This document shows positions 1-6,169 of a stretch of DNA of 11,231 nucleotides, one piece after another. How positions within the stretch are numbered: position 1 is the first letter of the stretch; each line of letters opens with the position of its first letter. The notes beneath the pieces are model-generated. The model was not told where the DNA came from, made no database searches, and was given only the letters and a program-made list of their open reading frames with translations. This stretch comes from Aureococcus anophagefferens (Eukaryota > Sar > Pelagophyceae > Pelagomonadales > Pelagomonadaceae), in the NCBI RefSeq assembly GCF_000186865.1, contig NW_008705575.1:476630-487860 (forward strand), written 5' to 3'. The position numbers were made by a program, and so were the translations under genes.

Positions 1-110
1 GACTGGAGCTCGAAGTAGGACTTGACGACGACCTCGACGGCGCTGTTCGGCGCCGCGTGGACTACCGTCGCGACAATGGCTGCTAGGAGCGCGTAGCTGA
101 GCAGCCCCAT
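1..110 (-). CDS. N-terminal fragment of a secreted/ER-targeted protein (partial)
   Basis: Seen: reading the minus strand from an ATG at 110, the frame stays open for 36 codons to the window edge. It begins MGLLSYALLAAIVATVVHA followed by A-P-N-S. This has the shape of a signal peptide: a short start, a hydrophobic core of about 14 residues (L3 to V17), and small residues before a likely cleavage point (V-H-A or H-A-A, then P). The mature part begins S-A-V-E-V-V-V-K-S-Y-F-E-L-Q. Inference: the protein enters the secretory pathway, or the plastid if a transit peptide follows, though there is no Phe at the cleavage point as in the plastid-type presequences elsewhere in this window. The family cannot be named from so little. 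Its ATG lies 105 bp from the preferred start of the divergent + strand gene. A chance open frame is possible but unlikely given the textbook signal-peptide pattern. Confidence 0.55.
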   Translation of the reverse strand, partial: MGLLSYALLAAIVATVVHAAPNSAVEVVVKSYFELQ

Positions 111-215
111 GCTTCTCGGGATTTCCCCTCAATGTTGCACGGCAATGAAATCAGGTTGAAGCTCTCGAGCTCTGATGGCCGCCTTCGAAGGCAGCCCGTA
201 GTCGCGCCGTGCGAC
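111..215. promoter_or_regulatory. Divergent 5' region with a 12-bp palindrome
   Basis: This is the space between the ATG of the left-edge minus gene and the preferred ATG (216) of the SRPBCC-like plus gene. It is clearly less GC-rich than the coding parts and contains a perfect 12-bp palindrome, GCCTTCGAAGGC, at 181-192. I infer that it holds both 5' untranslated regions and a shared promoter. No TATA box is evident. If the plus gene really starts at 132, only 21 bp would separate the two starts, which also argues for 216. Confidence 0.35.
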
Positions 216-581
216 ATGTCCGTGTCCGTCGACGTGACCCAGAGCTTCACGTGCGACGTGCACGCGCTCTGGAAGCTCATCGGCAGCTTCTATGACTTGA
301 AATGGACGGGGGACGATCCCTGGGAGTTCGACGGCATCTACCGCACGCTTCCCGAGCACGGCATGAAGGAGCAGCTGGTCTACAAAGGGGAGACGTGCTA
401 CACCTACAAGATGGTCGAGGGGCCGTTCAAGAACTTCACGGTCACCATCTCCGCGGCGGCCGACGGCGCGGGCTCCGTCGCGACGTACGCGGCCGTCGGC
501 GACCTCTCCGACGAGGAGCGGGCCATGGTGCGCGACGGCACGCGGGAGCTGCTCGCGGCCCTCGCGGCGACGCGCCCCTAA
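216..581 (+). CDS. SRPBCC/Bet v 1-like (START-superfamily, polyketide-cyclase-type) protein
   Basis: A small single-domain protein of 121 residues, ending at TAA 579-581. The pattern near the start, V-T-Q-S-F-T-C-D-V-H-A-L-W-K-L-I-G-S-F, then an alternation of predicted strands (Y-R-T-L, E-Q-L-V-Y, C-Y-T-Y-K-M-V, F-T-V-T-I-S) and a long C-terminal helix from D-E-E-R-A to L-A-A-L, resembles SRPBCC proteins, which bind hydrophobic ligands in a helix-grip cavity. The known family also includes cyclases and lipid carriers; the ligand here is unknown. An in-frame ATG at 132 would add 28 residues, but it has a poor context (T at -3) and nearly abuts the divergent gene. ATG 216 has G at -3 and places the start right before the domain. 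No signal peptide is seen. The gene ends 8 nt from the converging stop of the next gene. Confidence 0.6.
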   Translation: MSVSVDVTQSFTCDVHALWKLIGSFYDLKWTGDDPWEFDGIYRTLPEHGMKEQLVYKGETCYTYKMVEGPFKNFTVTISAAADGAGSVATYAAVGDLSDEERAMVRDGTRELLAALAATRP

Positions 582-587
582 AATAAA
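582..587 (+). terminator. AATAAA polyadenylation-type signal
   Basis: AATAAA lies directly after the TAA stop of the SRPBCC-like gene, in a short A-rich patch within a very GC-rich region. If used, cleavage would fall inside the last codons of the converging glycosyltransferase gene, so the two transcripts would overlap at their 3' ends. The match is to the classical metazoan/plant signal; its use in this alga is inference. Confidence 0.3.
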
Positions 588-589
588 AA

Positions 590-2682
590 CTAGCGCGGGC
601 GCCCGTAGTAGAGGCGGAACAGCTGCTCGGGCGTGGCGCCGACGTGCCACCAGAGCAGCGTGAGCGCGTTGAGCGCGTTCGTCTTGAGGATCCCCGCCTT
701 GAGGAAGCGCCGCGGCGACGTGAGGGCCGCCTCCCGGAGCGTGACGACGCGGCCGCGCTTGCGCGCGCGGAGCGCGAGGTCGAGGTCCTCGAGGAGCGGC
801 ATGCGCGCGACGCCGCCGAGGTCCGCGAGCGTCGCCTTGGACAGCGCGAGGCCCTGGTCGCCCCAGGGCAGCTCGAGGTACGTCGACCGCACGTGCGCGC
901 CGAGCTCCACGGCCGCGAGCGCCGGCCGGCCAGAAGAGCCGTCGAGCGCGAAGCCGAAAGCCGCGAGCGTCGTCCCGGGCTCCGCGAGCGCGGCGAGGAC
1001 GAGCGCGTCGTAGGCAAGCGGCGGCCGCGTGTCGCCGTGGAGGAAGAGGACGGCGTCGCCCGTCGCGGCGGCCGCGCCCGCCGCGAGCGCGGGGCCCCGG
1101 CCCGCGGCGGACGTCGACTCGCGGACGACGACGCGCGCTTTCGCCGCGTCGACGGCCGCGCCGAAGGCGCGGGCCGTCGCCGCCGTGTCGTCCGTGGACC
1201 CCGCGTCGACGACGACGATCTCGACGAACTTCGCGGCGCGGTCCGCGCACGCGGCGAGCGTCCGCTCGAGGCCGCGCGCCTCGTTGTGGGCCGGCACGAC
1301 GACCGAGAGCGTCTTCGGCCGCGAGGACGCGCTGCCGCTGGGCCGCGGCCGCGCGAGGGCGTCGCGGACGTAGGCGGGGACGCACTGGAGCACCATGAGC
1401 GCCTGCGCGACGAGCACCAAACCCGCGAACGCGAGCTCCCGCACGAACCGCGGCGGCGCCTCGCCCCCCCGGTCGAGCGCGTCGAGGCTCGCGACGGCGA
1501 GGTCGCCGGCGGCGTCGGCGCCGTAGGCGTGGTGGCACTCGGCCGTGACGAGGTCGTGGAGCGCGTCGACGCCCGCGTGGGGCGCGCGCCGCGCGAGCGG
1601 CGGCGGCGGCATTCCGCGGCCGTCGGCGAGGAGCAGGCGCCCGTACGCGCGCGCGGCCCGGCGCAGCGCGGGCCGCGCGCAGGCCGGGAAGGCCGAGAGG
1701 CGCATGGGCGACTTGGACACGGCCTCGATGGCCCGCGACTTCAGGACTTTTTCGAAGCACGGCGCGCCGTACCACTTCCGCCAGTCGTCGTCGCTCCACG
1801 CCGCGCGCTGCGCGCAGACGTCGAAGGCCCGCTTCGGCGGCGCGTCGACGCGGCCGCCAAAGACGCGCGCGCGCACGCGGGCCTCGAGCGCCGCGCCGCC
1901 GTCCATCTGGAAGGAGCTAAAGTCGACGACCGTCAGGTCGACGTCGGACGGGAGCGCGGCCAGCTGCGCCTCGAGCGCGGACCAGCCCAGGCGCCAGTCG
2001 AAGATTTTCGCGACCTCGTCGTCGTCGAGCTCGGAGAAGCGGCCCAGCGGCAGCGCGTCCCCGCGGCCGAAGACGGCTTTTTGCACCTCCGGCCACGAGA
2101 GGAACGGGTGCAGCGCGCACGCGCGCACGGCGCCGGGTCCGAGGCGCGAGAAGTCGCGCGCGGCCTTCATGGCCGCCCAGGCCTCGCGCCACGTCGCTTT
2201 GGTGTGTGCTTCAACAACAGCCTCGCCGTGCACGCGCAGCGCGCGCGCGTCCGGCGCCACGCCGAACGCCGCGAGCGCGCCCGAGTCGACGCGGTCGAGC
2301 ATGGACTTGAGCCGCGACTCGAACTGGAGGCAGGGGCTTCGTATGACTATAATCCACCACCGCGCGAGGCGCGCCCAGAGCGGCACCATGGCCGGGAGCA
2401 CCTTGTTCGTGACCTCCTTGACCACGACCGTCGCGACGGCCGCGTCGACGGCCTCGACGGCCGCGAGCACGCGCGCGAACGTCGCCTCGGCGCGCGACAC
2501 GCCGGCCGCGGGCGGGCCCAGCAGCGACGGCTCGTTGACCTGGGCGTCGAAGGGCAGCGCTCGTACAGGAACTTCTCCGTCGCCGTCGTGCCGCCGCGCG
2601 CGAGGCCCAGCAGGAAGACGAGGCGGAGTTGGTTGTTTTTTATCAGTTGTTCCAACTTGTCGAAGCTCGGCGATGCGTTCAT
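590..2682 (-). CDS. Sulfotransferase-like domain fused to family-2 glycosyltransferase; frame broken once near 2557
   Basis: About 697 residues if one base is read twice near 2557. Start: ATG at 2682, two codons after an in-frame TAA. Residues 20-40 hold a PAPS 5'-phosphosulfate loop (V-F-L-L-G-L-A-R-G-G-T-T). After the frame change, residues 111-125 hold the 3'-phosphate motif, I-I-V-I-R-S-P-C-L-Q-F-E-S, with R115 and S123 eight apart as in known sulfotransferases. The region to about residue 278 fits the rest of that fold. A hydrophobic stretch (417-436) follows, then a GT2 domain (459-697): nucleotide-binding L-S-V-V-V-P-A-H-N-E, V-V-V-D-A-G-S-T-D-D, the H-G-D-T metal site, W-G-D-Q and P-L-L-E-D. 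This closely resembles the bacterial TIGR04283 transferases (rSAM/selenodomain-associated transferase 2). Likely role: sulfation plus glycosyl transfer on an unknown acceptor. The two motifs of the sulfotransferase half sit in different frames, so the gene is frameshifted, mis-sequenced or decaying. Stop TAG is at 590-592. An alternative reading is two separate genes. Confidence 0.7.
2552..2563 (-). other. Point of reading-frame change inside the sulfotransferase domain
   Basis: Upstream of this point the minus frame starting at 2682 encodes the PAPS loop and then F-L-Y-E-R. Downstream the sensible protein (L-P-F-D-A-Q-V-N-E-P) continues in the frame one base back. The change corresponds to one missing base, or a -1 shift, within GAGCGCTGCCC. 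No slippery heptamer of the X-XXY-YYZ type is present, and the interval is too short for an intron. Confidence 0.65.
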
Positions 2683-2757
2683 CGCTGCTTACGACGACGC
2701 CATCGTTGCGGCGATTTTCATGGCGCCATAGCTCTCCGTCCAGTCTTGTCGTCAACT

Positions 2758-2765
2758 TGACGTCA
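2758..2765. promoter_or_regulatory. Perfect CRE-type bZIP palindrome TGACGTCA
   Basis: TGACGTCA lies 75 bp upstream of the ATG at 2682, in AT-richer non-coding sequence. The consensus is the classical cAMP-response/bZIP site. In diatoms, TGACGT-containing elements are known to mediate CO2 and light responses through bZIP factors. The core GACGTC is frequent in this genome because GAC-GTC codons are common, so chance occurrence is a real alternative, but the full 8-mer outside coding sequence is a better candidate. Confidence 0.35.
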
Positions 2766-2816
2766 CAAAACGGAGTTGTCGCGACTTGGGTAACACGAGA
2801 TGACCGGCGCCGCTTT

Positions 2817-2945
2817 GCTCCGGATCGCCGCGATGGTGCGGGGTCGCTCCGGATCGCTCCGGATCGCCAGGACCGCGTCCGAGGGCGCGGGATCGCTCTG
2901 GATCGCCGCGGATCGCGCCGGGATCGCGCCGGATCGCTCCGGATC
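2817..2945. repeat. 10-bp minisatellite, unit GCTCCGGATC, about ten degenerate copies
   Basis: The plus strand carries a run of decamers around GGATCGC: GCTCCGGATC is present exactly at 2817-2826 and 2936-2945, with variants such as TCTGGATCGC and GCCGGGATCG between. The period is mostly 10 bp with a few slips. It lies 135-263 bp upstream of the sulfotransferase-GT start and just 3' of paralog A. Because of the dense GATC sites it would be very sensitive to GATC-cutting enzymes. No function can be read from it. Confidence 0.7.
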
Positions 2946-2999
2946 ATGATCGCTGCCAGGATCCTGGTGGCGCCGGCTCTAACGTTCTGGTGGCAAGTC

Positions 3000-4460
3000 T
3001 TAGTACGACCACCCGGGGCGCCAGCCGCGGCGGGCGACGATCTGTTCCCGGCGCGTCGGGAGGTAGTGGGGCCCGGGCAGGCCGCCGTGGGGGAAGGGGC
3101 GGCCGAAGGGCGTCGGGCGGTAGCGCGGGCCCCAGTGGCCGAAGGGGCGGGGGTGGTCGTAGATCCGGGGCACGTCGAAGCGCGGGTCCCACGGGACGTC
3201 GAGGTAGGGGCGGGGATGATGGTGGTGATGATGATTGTCGTAGATCCGGGTCGCCGCGAAGCGCGAATCCCACGGGTCCTGCGCGTGCCCGCCGCGGACG
3301 TCGCGACGGTCCCGCAGCTCGTCGGAAAGCTTGGATTTGGTCGCTTCCATCAAGCGCGCGCTCTCGGCGCGGCCGTCGTCGACGGACCGGCGGACGTCGC
3401 GCAGCTGCGCGTCCACGTTCTTGGCCAACGCGTCGGCCGCGTCCCGCTGCTTGCCCACGGCGTCGCCCACGTCGCGCTTGACGGCGTCCAGGGCGGCGTC
3501 GACGGCGTAGAGGCGCCGCTCGAGCGCGCCGTCGTCGGCGGCGCGGGCGGGCCGCCGGGCGACGGCGTCCTCCACGGCGCGTTCGAGCCTCTCGAAGCGG
3601 CGCGCCATCTCGTCGGCGTCGGATCGGGCCGCGACGGGCGCCGGGTCGCGCCGTCGCTGCTCGTTCGACGTCGTGTCCCCGGACAGCGACGCGCGGAGAT
3701 TCTTGACGGTGTCCGCGAGCTCCCGGAGCCGGTCCTCGACGCCGTCGGCCGACGGCGCGTGCTGCGCGGAGGCGTCGGCGTCGGACGTCGTGTCCCGGGA
3801 CAGCGACGCGGGGAGGTTCGCGACGGTCTCCGCGAGCTCCCGGAGCCGGTCCTCGACGCCGTCGGCCGACCGCGCGTAGGCGTCGGCGCGGTCGTAAGTA
3901 CGGGTCGCCGCGAAGCGCGAATCCCACGGGTCCTGCGCGGCGCCGTGGACGTCGCCGCTGGGCGGCGCCGCGGGCAGCGCCGAGGGCGGCGCCGCGGGCG
4001 GCGACGCGGGCGCGGGCGGCGCCGCCGCACGCGGCCGCGCCGTGCGCGTCGCGTAGGCGCCGCCCTGCCCGGGGTCGTCGCGGAACGCCTCGTTGCCCCG
4101 GCCCCGCGTGTGCGGGTTGGCGGTGGCGGCCTTGGCGAGGCGGTCCTGCTCCATGCCGGCCAACGCCTGCTCGGCCTGGACGTTGTCCTTCGCGACCGTT
4201 GCGGCGATCCGCGCGGCCTCCCACGCGGTCTCCTCGGTCGCCGTGTCGATCGGGCCGCTGGACCGGAGGGCGGCCACGGCCGTCTGCGCCGCGAGCTCCA
4301 CCTCGCTCGGTTCGAGGCGGGCGTAGTCGTAGTTCGCCGTGACCGGCGGGTATGGCGTCGGGTATGGCGACGTCGAGCGCAGGACCGTCGTCTCCCGCTG
4401 AGGCGTAGGCGTCGTGAAGGCGGCCGCGGCCGCGGACAGCGCGCACAGTTTACGGAGCAT
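3000..4460 (-). CDS. Plastid paralog A: presequence-bearing repeat/coiled-coil protein of unknown function
   Basis: A protein of 486 residues with start ATG 4460 (A at -3), chosen because it aligns with the start of the divergent paralog; ATG 4487 would add nine residues. Residues 1-14 form a short signal peptide ending A-A-A-A, then F15-T-T-P-T-P and an S/T/R-rich stretch. This matches the heterokont bipartite plastid presequence (cleavage before Phe, 'ASAFAP'-like). Residues 50-110 are a helical segment shared with paralog B (E-V-E-L-A-A-Q-T-A-V, E-E-T-A-W-E-A-A). An Ala/Pro linker spans 140-168. D-P-W-D-S-R-F-A-A-T-R occurs twice (177, 395). S-A-D-G-V-E-D-R-L-R-E-L-A occurs twice (198, 237). 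Coiled coil is likely at 283-385. A six-His run (410-415) precedes an aromatic, Pro/His/Arg-rich tail with W-D-P-R-F. Function unknown; the layout suggests a structural or scaffold protein in or around the plastid. Confidence 0.75.
   Translation of the reverse strand: MLRKLCALSAAAAAFTTPTPQRETTVLRSTSPYPTPYPPVTANYDYARLEPSEVELAAQTAVAALRSSGPIDTATEETAWEAARIAATVAKDNVQAEQALAGMEQDRLAKAATANPHTRGRGNEAFRDDPGQGGAYATRTARPRAAAPPAPASPPAAPPSALPAAPPSGDVHGAAQDPWDSRFAATRTYDRADAYARSADGVEDRLRELAETVANLPASLSRDTTSDADASAQHAPSADGVEDRLRELADTVKNLRASLSGDTTSNEQRRRDPAPVAARSDADEMARRFERLERAVEDAVARRPARAADDGALERRLYAVDAALDAVKRDVGDAVGKQRDAADALAKNVDAQLRDVRRSVDDGRAESARLMEATKSKLSDELRDRRDVRGGHAQDPWDSRFAATRIYDNHHHHHHPRPYLDVPWDPRFDVPRIYDHPRPFGHWGPRYRPTPFGRPFPHGGLPGPHYLPTRREQIVARRGWRPGWSY
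3247..3285. repeat. 39-bp exact direct repeat, copy 1 (partner 3901-3939)
   Basis: The 39 bases at 3247-3285 recur exactly at 3901-3939, 654 bp (218 codons) away in the same frame of paralog A. They encode the D-P-W-D-S-R-F-A-A-T-R motif. Exact identity at the DNA level, including synonymous positions, points to recent duplication or gene conversion rather than selection on the protein alone. Confidence 0.85.
3667..3870. repeat. Tandem duplication in paralog A, period 117 bp
   Basis: Two similar 87-bp copies at 3667-3753 and 3784-3870 are separated by 30 bp (period 117 bp, 39 codons). On the minus strand they encode residues 198-226 and 237-265, with the shared core S-A-D-G-V-E-D-R-L-R-E-L-A-x-T-V. 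The copies differ at only a handful of bases, several of which change the protein (E/D, A/K, P/R). Confidence 0.85.
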
Positions 4461-4909
4461 CGTCCAGAAGCCGAAGCGACTGTTCATACGCGTTTCTGAT
4501 GTCACACTCTCACACAGTTCCCGGCCTCAACAAGCCGACGATGTTGCTTTCCCCCCGACCGTGAGGGAGGCAGGATTAGAGCACGGATCTATCGTTAGCG
4601 GAGGCACTGGCGACGCACCACCGCCTCGCGGTAGGACTCGTCGACGAATGCAGCGGCGAGGGCCGCGAGGCGGAATACGCTCGCGGCCGCGGCCTTTTTC
4701 CATGGCGGCCCGGGGGCGCAGCCCATCTGTGTTCTCCGGCCATTGCGCGCGCGAGCGCCCAGAGAAACAAACAACGCTGCCTCGCCTCATTTCGCGGCGG
4801 GGACTACGGATAGTATGTTGACCGGATGTTGTGAAGAAGTGGCAAACCTCCACTCGCAGGCGACGTCATCGAGCAGGAGACTCATCGAGACGAACGCACC
4901 TCGAGAAGC
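4461..4909. promoter_or_regulatory. 449-bp divergent promoter region between plastid paralogs A and B
   Basis: This head-to-head intergenic region has lower GC than its neighbours and no convincing coding frame. CRE-like octamers, each one mismatch from TGACGTCA, lie near both starts: TGATGTCA at 4497-4504 (36 bp from ATG 4460) and CGACGTCA at 4861-4868 (41 bp from ATG 4910). I infer 5' untranslated regions at both ends and a shared promoter between. No TATA box is obvious. The symmetric placement of the two elements is suggestive only, since GACGTC is common in this DNA. Confidence 0.5.
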
Positions 4910-6169
4910 ATGGCGCTCCGCAATCTTTGCACACTCACCGCGACCGCGGCGGCTTTCACGACGCCGACGCCGCAGCACGCCACCACCGCCCTGCGGTCGA
5001 CCTACCAAGGCGGGCCGGCCGCGGACTACCTCGAGGTCGAGCGGCGCGAGGTCGAGCGCGCGGCGCAGACGGCCGTGGACGCGCTCCGGTCCAACGGCGC
5101 CCCCCTCGACCCGGCGACGGAGGAGGCCGCGTGGGAGGCCGCGTGGATCGCCGCGTCCGTCGCGAACGTCGAGCGGCTCAAGATCAAGCAGGACGCGGCG
5201 GCCCGCGTCGCCGACCGCGTTCCCGCCTACGTGCCGCCGCTCGGCGGCCGCGTCGCCGGCGCCGTCGACGAGTTCGTGGCGGACAAGCCCGCGTACGCGG
5301 AGGCCGCGACGTCGTCCGCGCCGTCCTGGCTCGGCGCGCAGGCGGCGCCCGAGCCGGCCCCCGAGGACGTGTTCCGCGGCTACGCGCCGGACCCGCGGGG
5401 CCCCGTCGTCGCCGACCGCCGGGCGGGCGCCGAGACGTTCCGCGACGCGGACCCGTGGATGCGTCGCGACGCAAGACCCCCGCGCTTCGCGACGCCCCGG
5501 GACCCTCACGCCTACGGCGGCGGGATGCCGAATCCCATCGTACCCGGCGGCTACGCGCGCGACCCGCGGGATCCGCGCGAGCGAGGCGCGTACCCGGAGG
5601 ACCCGCGGGATCCGCGCTTCGAGGCGCCGCCCGGCGGCGACGTCCGCGGCTACGGCCAGGACCCGCGGGACATGCGCGGGCCCGGCGGCTACCAGCAGGA
5701 CCCGCGGGAGATGCGCGGGCCCGGCGGCTACGGCCAGGACCCGCGGGAGATGCGCGGGCCCGGCGGCTACGGCCAGGACCCGCGGGACATGCGCGGGCCC
5801 GGCGGCTACCAGCAGGACCCGCGGGACATGCGCGGGCCCGGCGGCTACGGGCGGCAGGACCCGCGGAATCCGCGCTTCGCTCCGGAGAACGTCCGCAGCT
5901 ACTCGCCCGACCCGCGGGACGAGCCCATGGGCGGGCTCGGCAACTTGCCGCAAGACCCGCGGGATCCGCGCTACCTGCGCCCGCGCGACCTCCGGACCTA
6001 CGACTCCTCCGCCGCCTACGGCGGCGCGCCGCGCCAGCGCTCCATGTGGGGCAACTCGGTCGTCCCGAGGAACGAACCCAAAGCCGCCGCCGGGCGGGCG
6101 AGCAACGAGAAGTTCCGCGACGAGGACCCGTCGGTCAGATCGGGCGCACGGCGCCGCGTGCGCCGGTGA
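4910..6169 (+). CDS. Plastid paralog B: presequence-bearing protein with 13-residue D-P-R repeats
   Basis: A protein of 419 residues; ATG 4910 has a good context (A at -3, G at +4). Residues 1-15 form a hydrophobic signal peptide ending T-A-A-A, then F16-T-T-P-T-P-Q and an S/T/R-rich transit-like stretch almost identical in plan to paralog A. The helical block at 45-90 (E-V-E-R-A-A-Q-T-A-V, E-E-A-A-W-E-A-A) is the homologous core. From 155 on the protein is low-complexity: 14 D-P-R tripeptides between 161 and 354, including five tandem 13-mers at 247-311 (G-Y-x-Q-D-P-R-[D/E]-M-R-G-P-G). F-R-D-x-D-P motifs at 177 and 402 match F-R-D-D-P of paralog A, and D-P-R-D-P-R-[F/Y] matches its D-P-W-D-S-R-F. 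The tail is strongly basic (A-R-R-R-V-R-R). Probably disordered and multivalent; function unknown. Secretion or cell-covering localisation is the main alternative to the plastid. Confidence 0.75.
   Translation: MALRNLCTLTATAAAFTTPTPQHATTALRSTYQGGPAADYLEVERREVERAAQTAVDALRSNGAPLDPATEEAAWEAAWIAASVANVERLKIKQDAAARVADRVPAYVPPLGGRVAGAVDEFVADKPAYAEAATSSAPSWLGAQAAPEPAPEDVFRGYAPDPRGPVVADRRAGAETFRDADPWMRRDARPPRFATPRDPHAYGGGMPNPIVPGGYARDPRDPRERGAYPEDPRDPRFEAPPGGDVRGYGQDPRDMRGPGGYQQDPREMRGPGGYGQDPREMRGPGGYGQDPRDMRGPGGYQQDPRDMRGPGGYGRQDPRNPRFAPENVRSYSPDPRDEPMGGLGNLPQDPRDPRYLRPRDLRTYDSSAAYGGAPRQRSMWGNSVVPRNEPKAAAGRASNEKFRDEDPSVRSGARRRVRR
5648..5842 (+). repeat. 39-bp coding minisatellite, five copies
   Basis: Five in-frame tandem units of exactly 39 bp start at 5648, 5687, 5726, 5765 and 5804. 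Each encodes Gly-Tyr-[Gly/Gln]-Gln-Asp-Pro-Arg-[Asp/Glu]-Met-Arg-Gly-Pro-Gly. Units differ at two codon positions only (GGC-CAG versus CAG-CAG; GAC versus GAG), giving the order GQ-D, QQ-E, GQ-E, GQ-D, QQ-D. A sixth, diverged unit with one extra codon follows. Such perfect units suggest recent expansion by slippage or unequal crossing-over, and copy number may vary between strains. Confidence 0.9.

Larger units (their letters stand above)
2683..2999. other. Intergenic region: 5' side of the sulfotransferase-GT gene, 3' side of plastid paralog A
   Basis: This holds the upstream region of the minus-strand gene that starts at 2682. From that start outward come a lower-GC stretch (2683-2800), a perfect CRE-type palindrome (2758-2765) and a GATC decamer minisatellite (2817-2945), and then the stop of the next minus-strand gene at 3000-3002. 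A long open minus-strand frame crosses the whole region, but its translation is arginine/serine/proline-rich repeat with no domain, so I do not call it coding. Confidence 0.5.

Noticed and set aside
111..215. Third introner in the left divergent region
   Set aside because: A few short words resemble introner ends (GGTTGAAG), but there is no 20-mer core, no terminal inverted repeat and no flanking 8-bp duplication.
129..1799. Long open minus-strand frame of 556 codons overlapping the glycosyltransferase gene
   Set aside because: Its translation is almost entirely Arg/Ala/Pro/Gly, the signature of an out-of-frame read through very GC-rich coding DNA. The overlapping frame carries recognisable GT2 motifs.
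2552..2563. Programmed -1 ribosomal frameshift
   Set aside because: No slippery heptamer and no clear downstream pseudoknot are visible. An indel is simpler, although the GC-rich context means structure cannot be excluded by eye.
2683..2947. N-terminal extension of the glycosyltransferase reading frame up to 2947
   Set aside because: It runs through the GATC minisatellite and gives Arg/Ser/Pro repeats. The sulfotransferase start with its PAPS loop lies in another frame at 2682.
3213..3230. Six-histidine run resembling a cloning tag
   Set aside because: It uses mixed CAT and CAC codons, lies internally in a His/Pro-rich natural context and has no vector sequence nearby.
644..4499. Very long plus-strand open frames antisense to the sulfotransferase-GT gene and paralog A (644-2731, 1545-4499)
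   Set aside because: Low-complexity Arg/Ser/Ala translations with no domain; stop codons are rare at this GC content, so long antisense frames are expected.
5648..5842. CRISPR array
   Set aside because: The units are contiguous with no spacers, are in frame inside a eukaryotic coding sequence and encode a regular peptide repeat.
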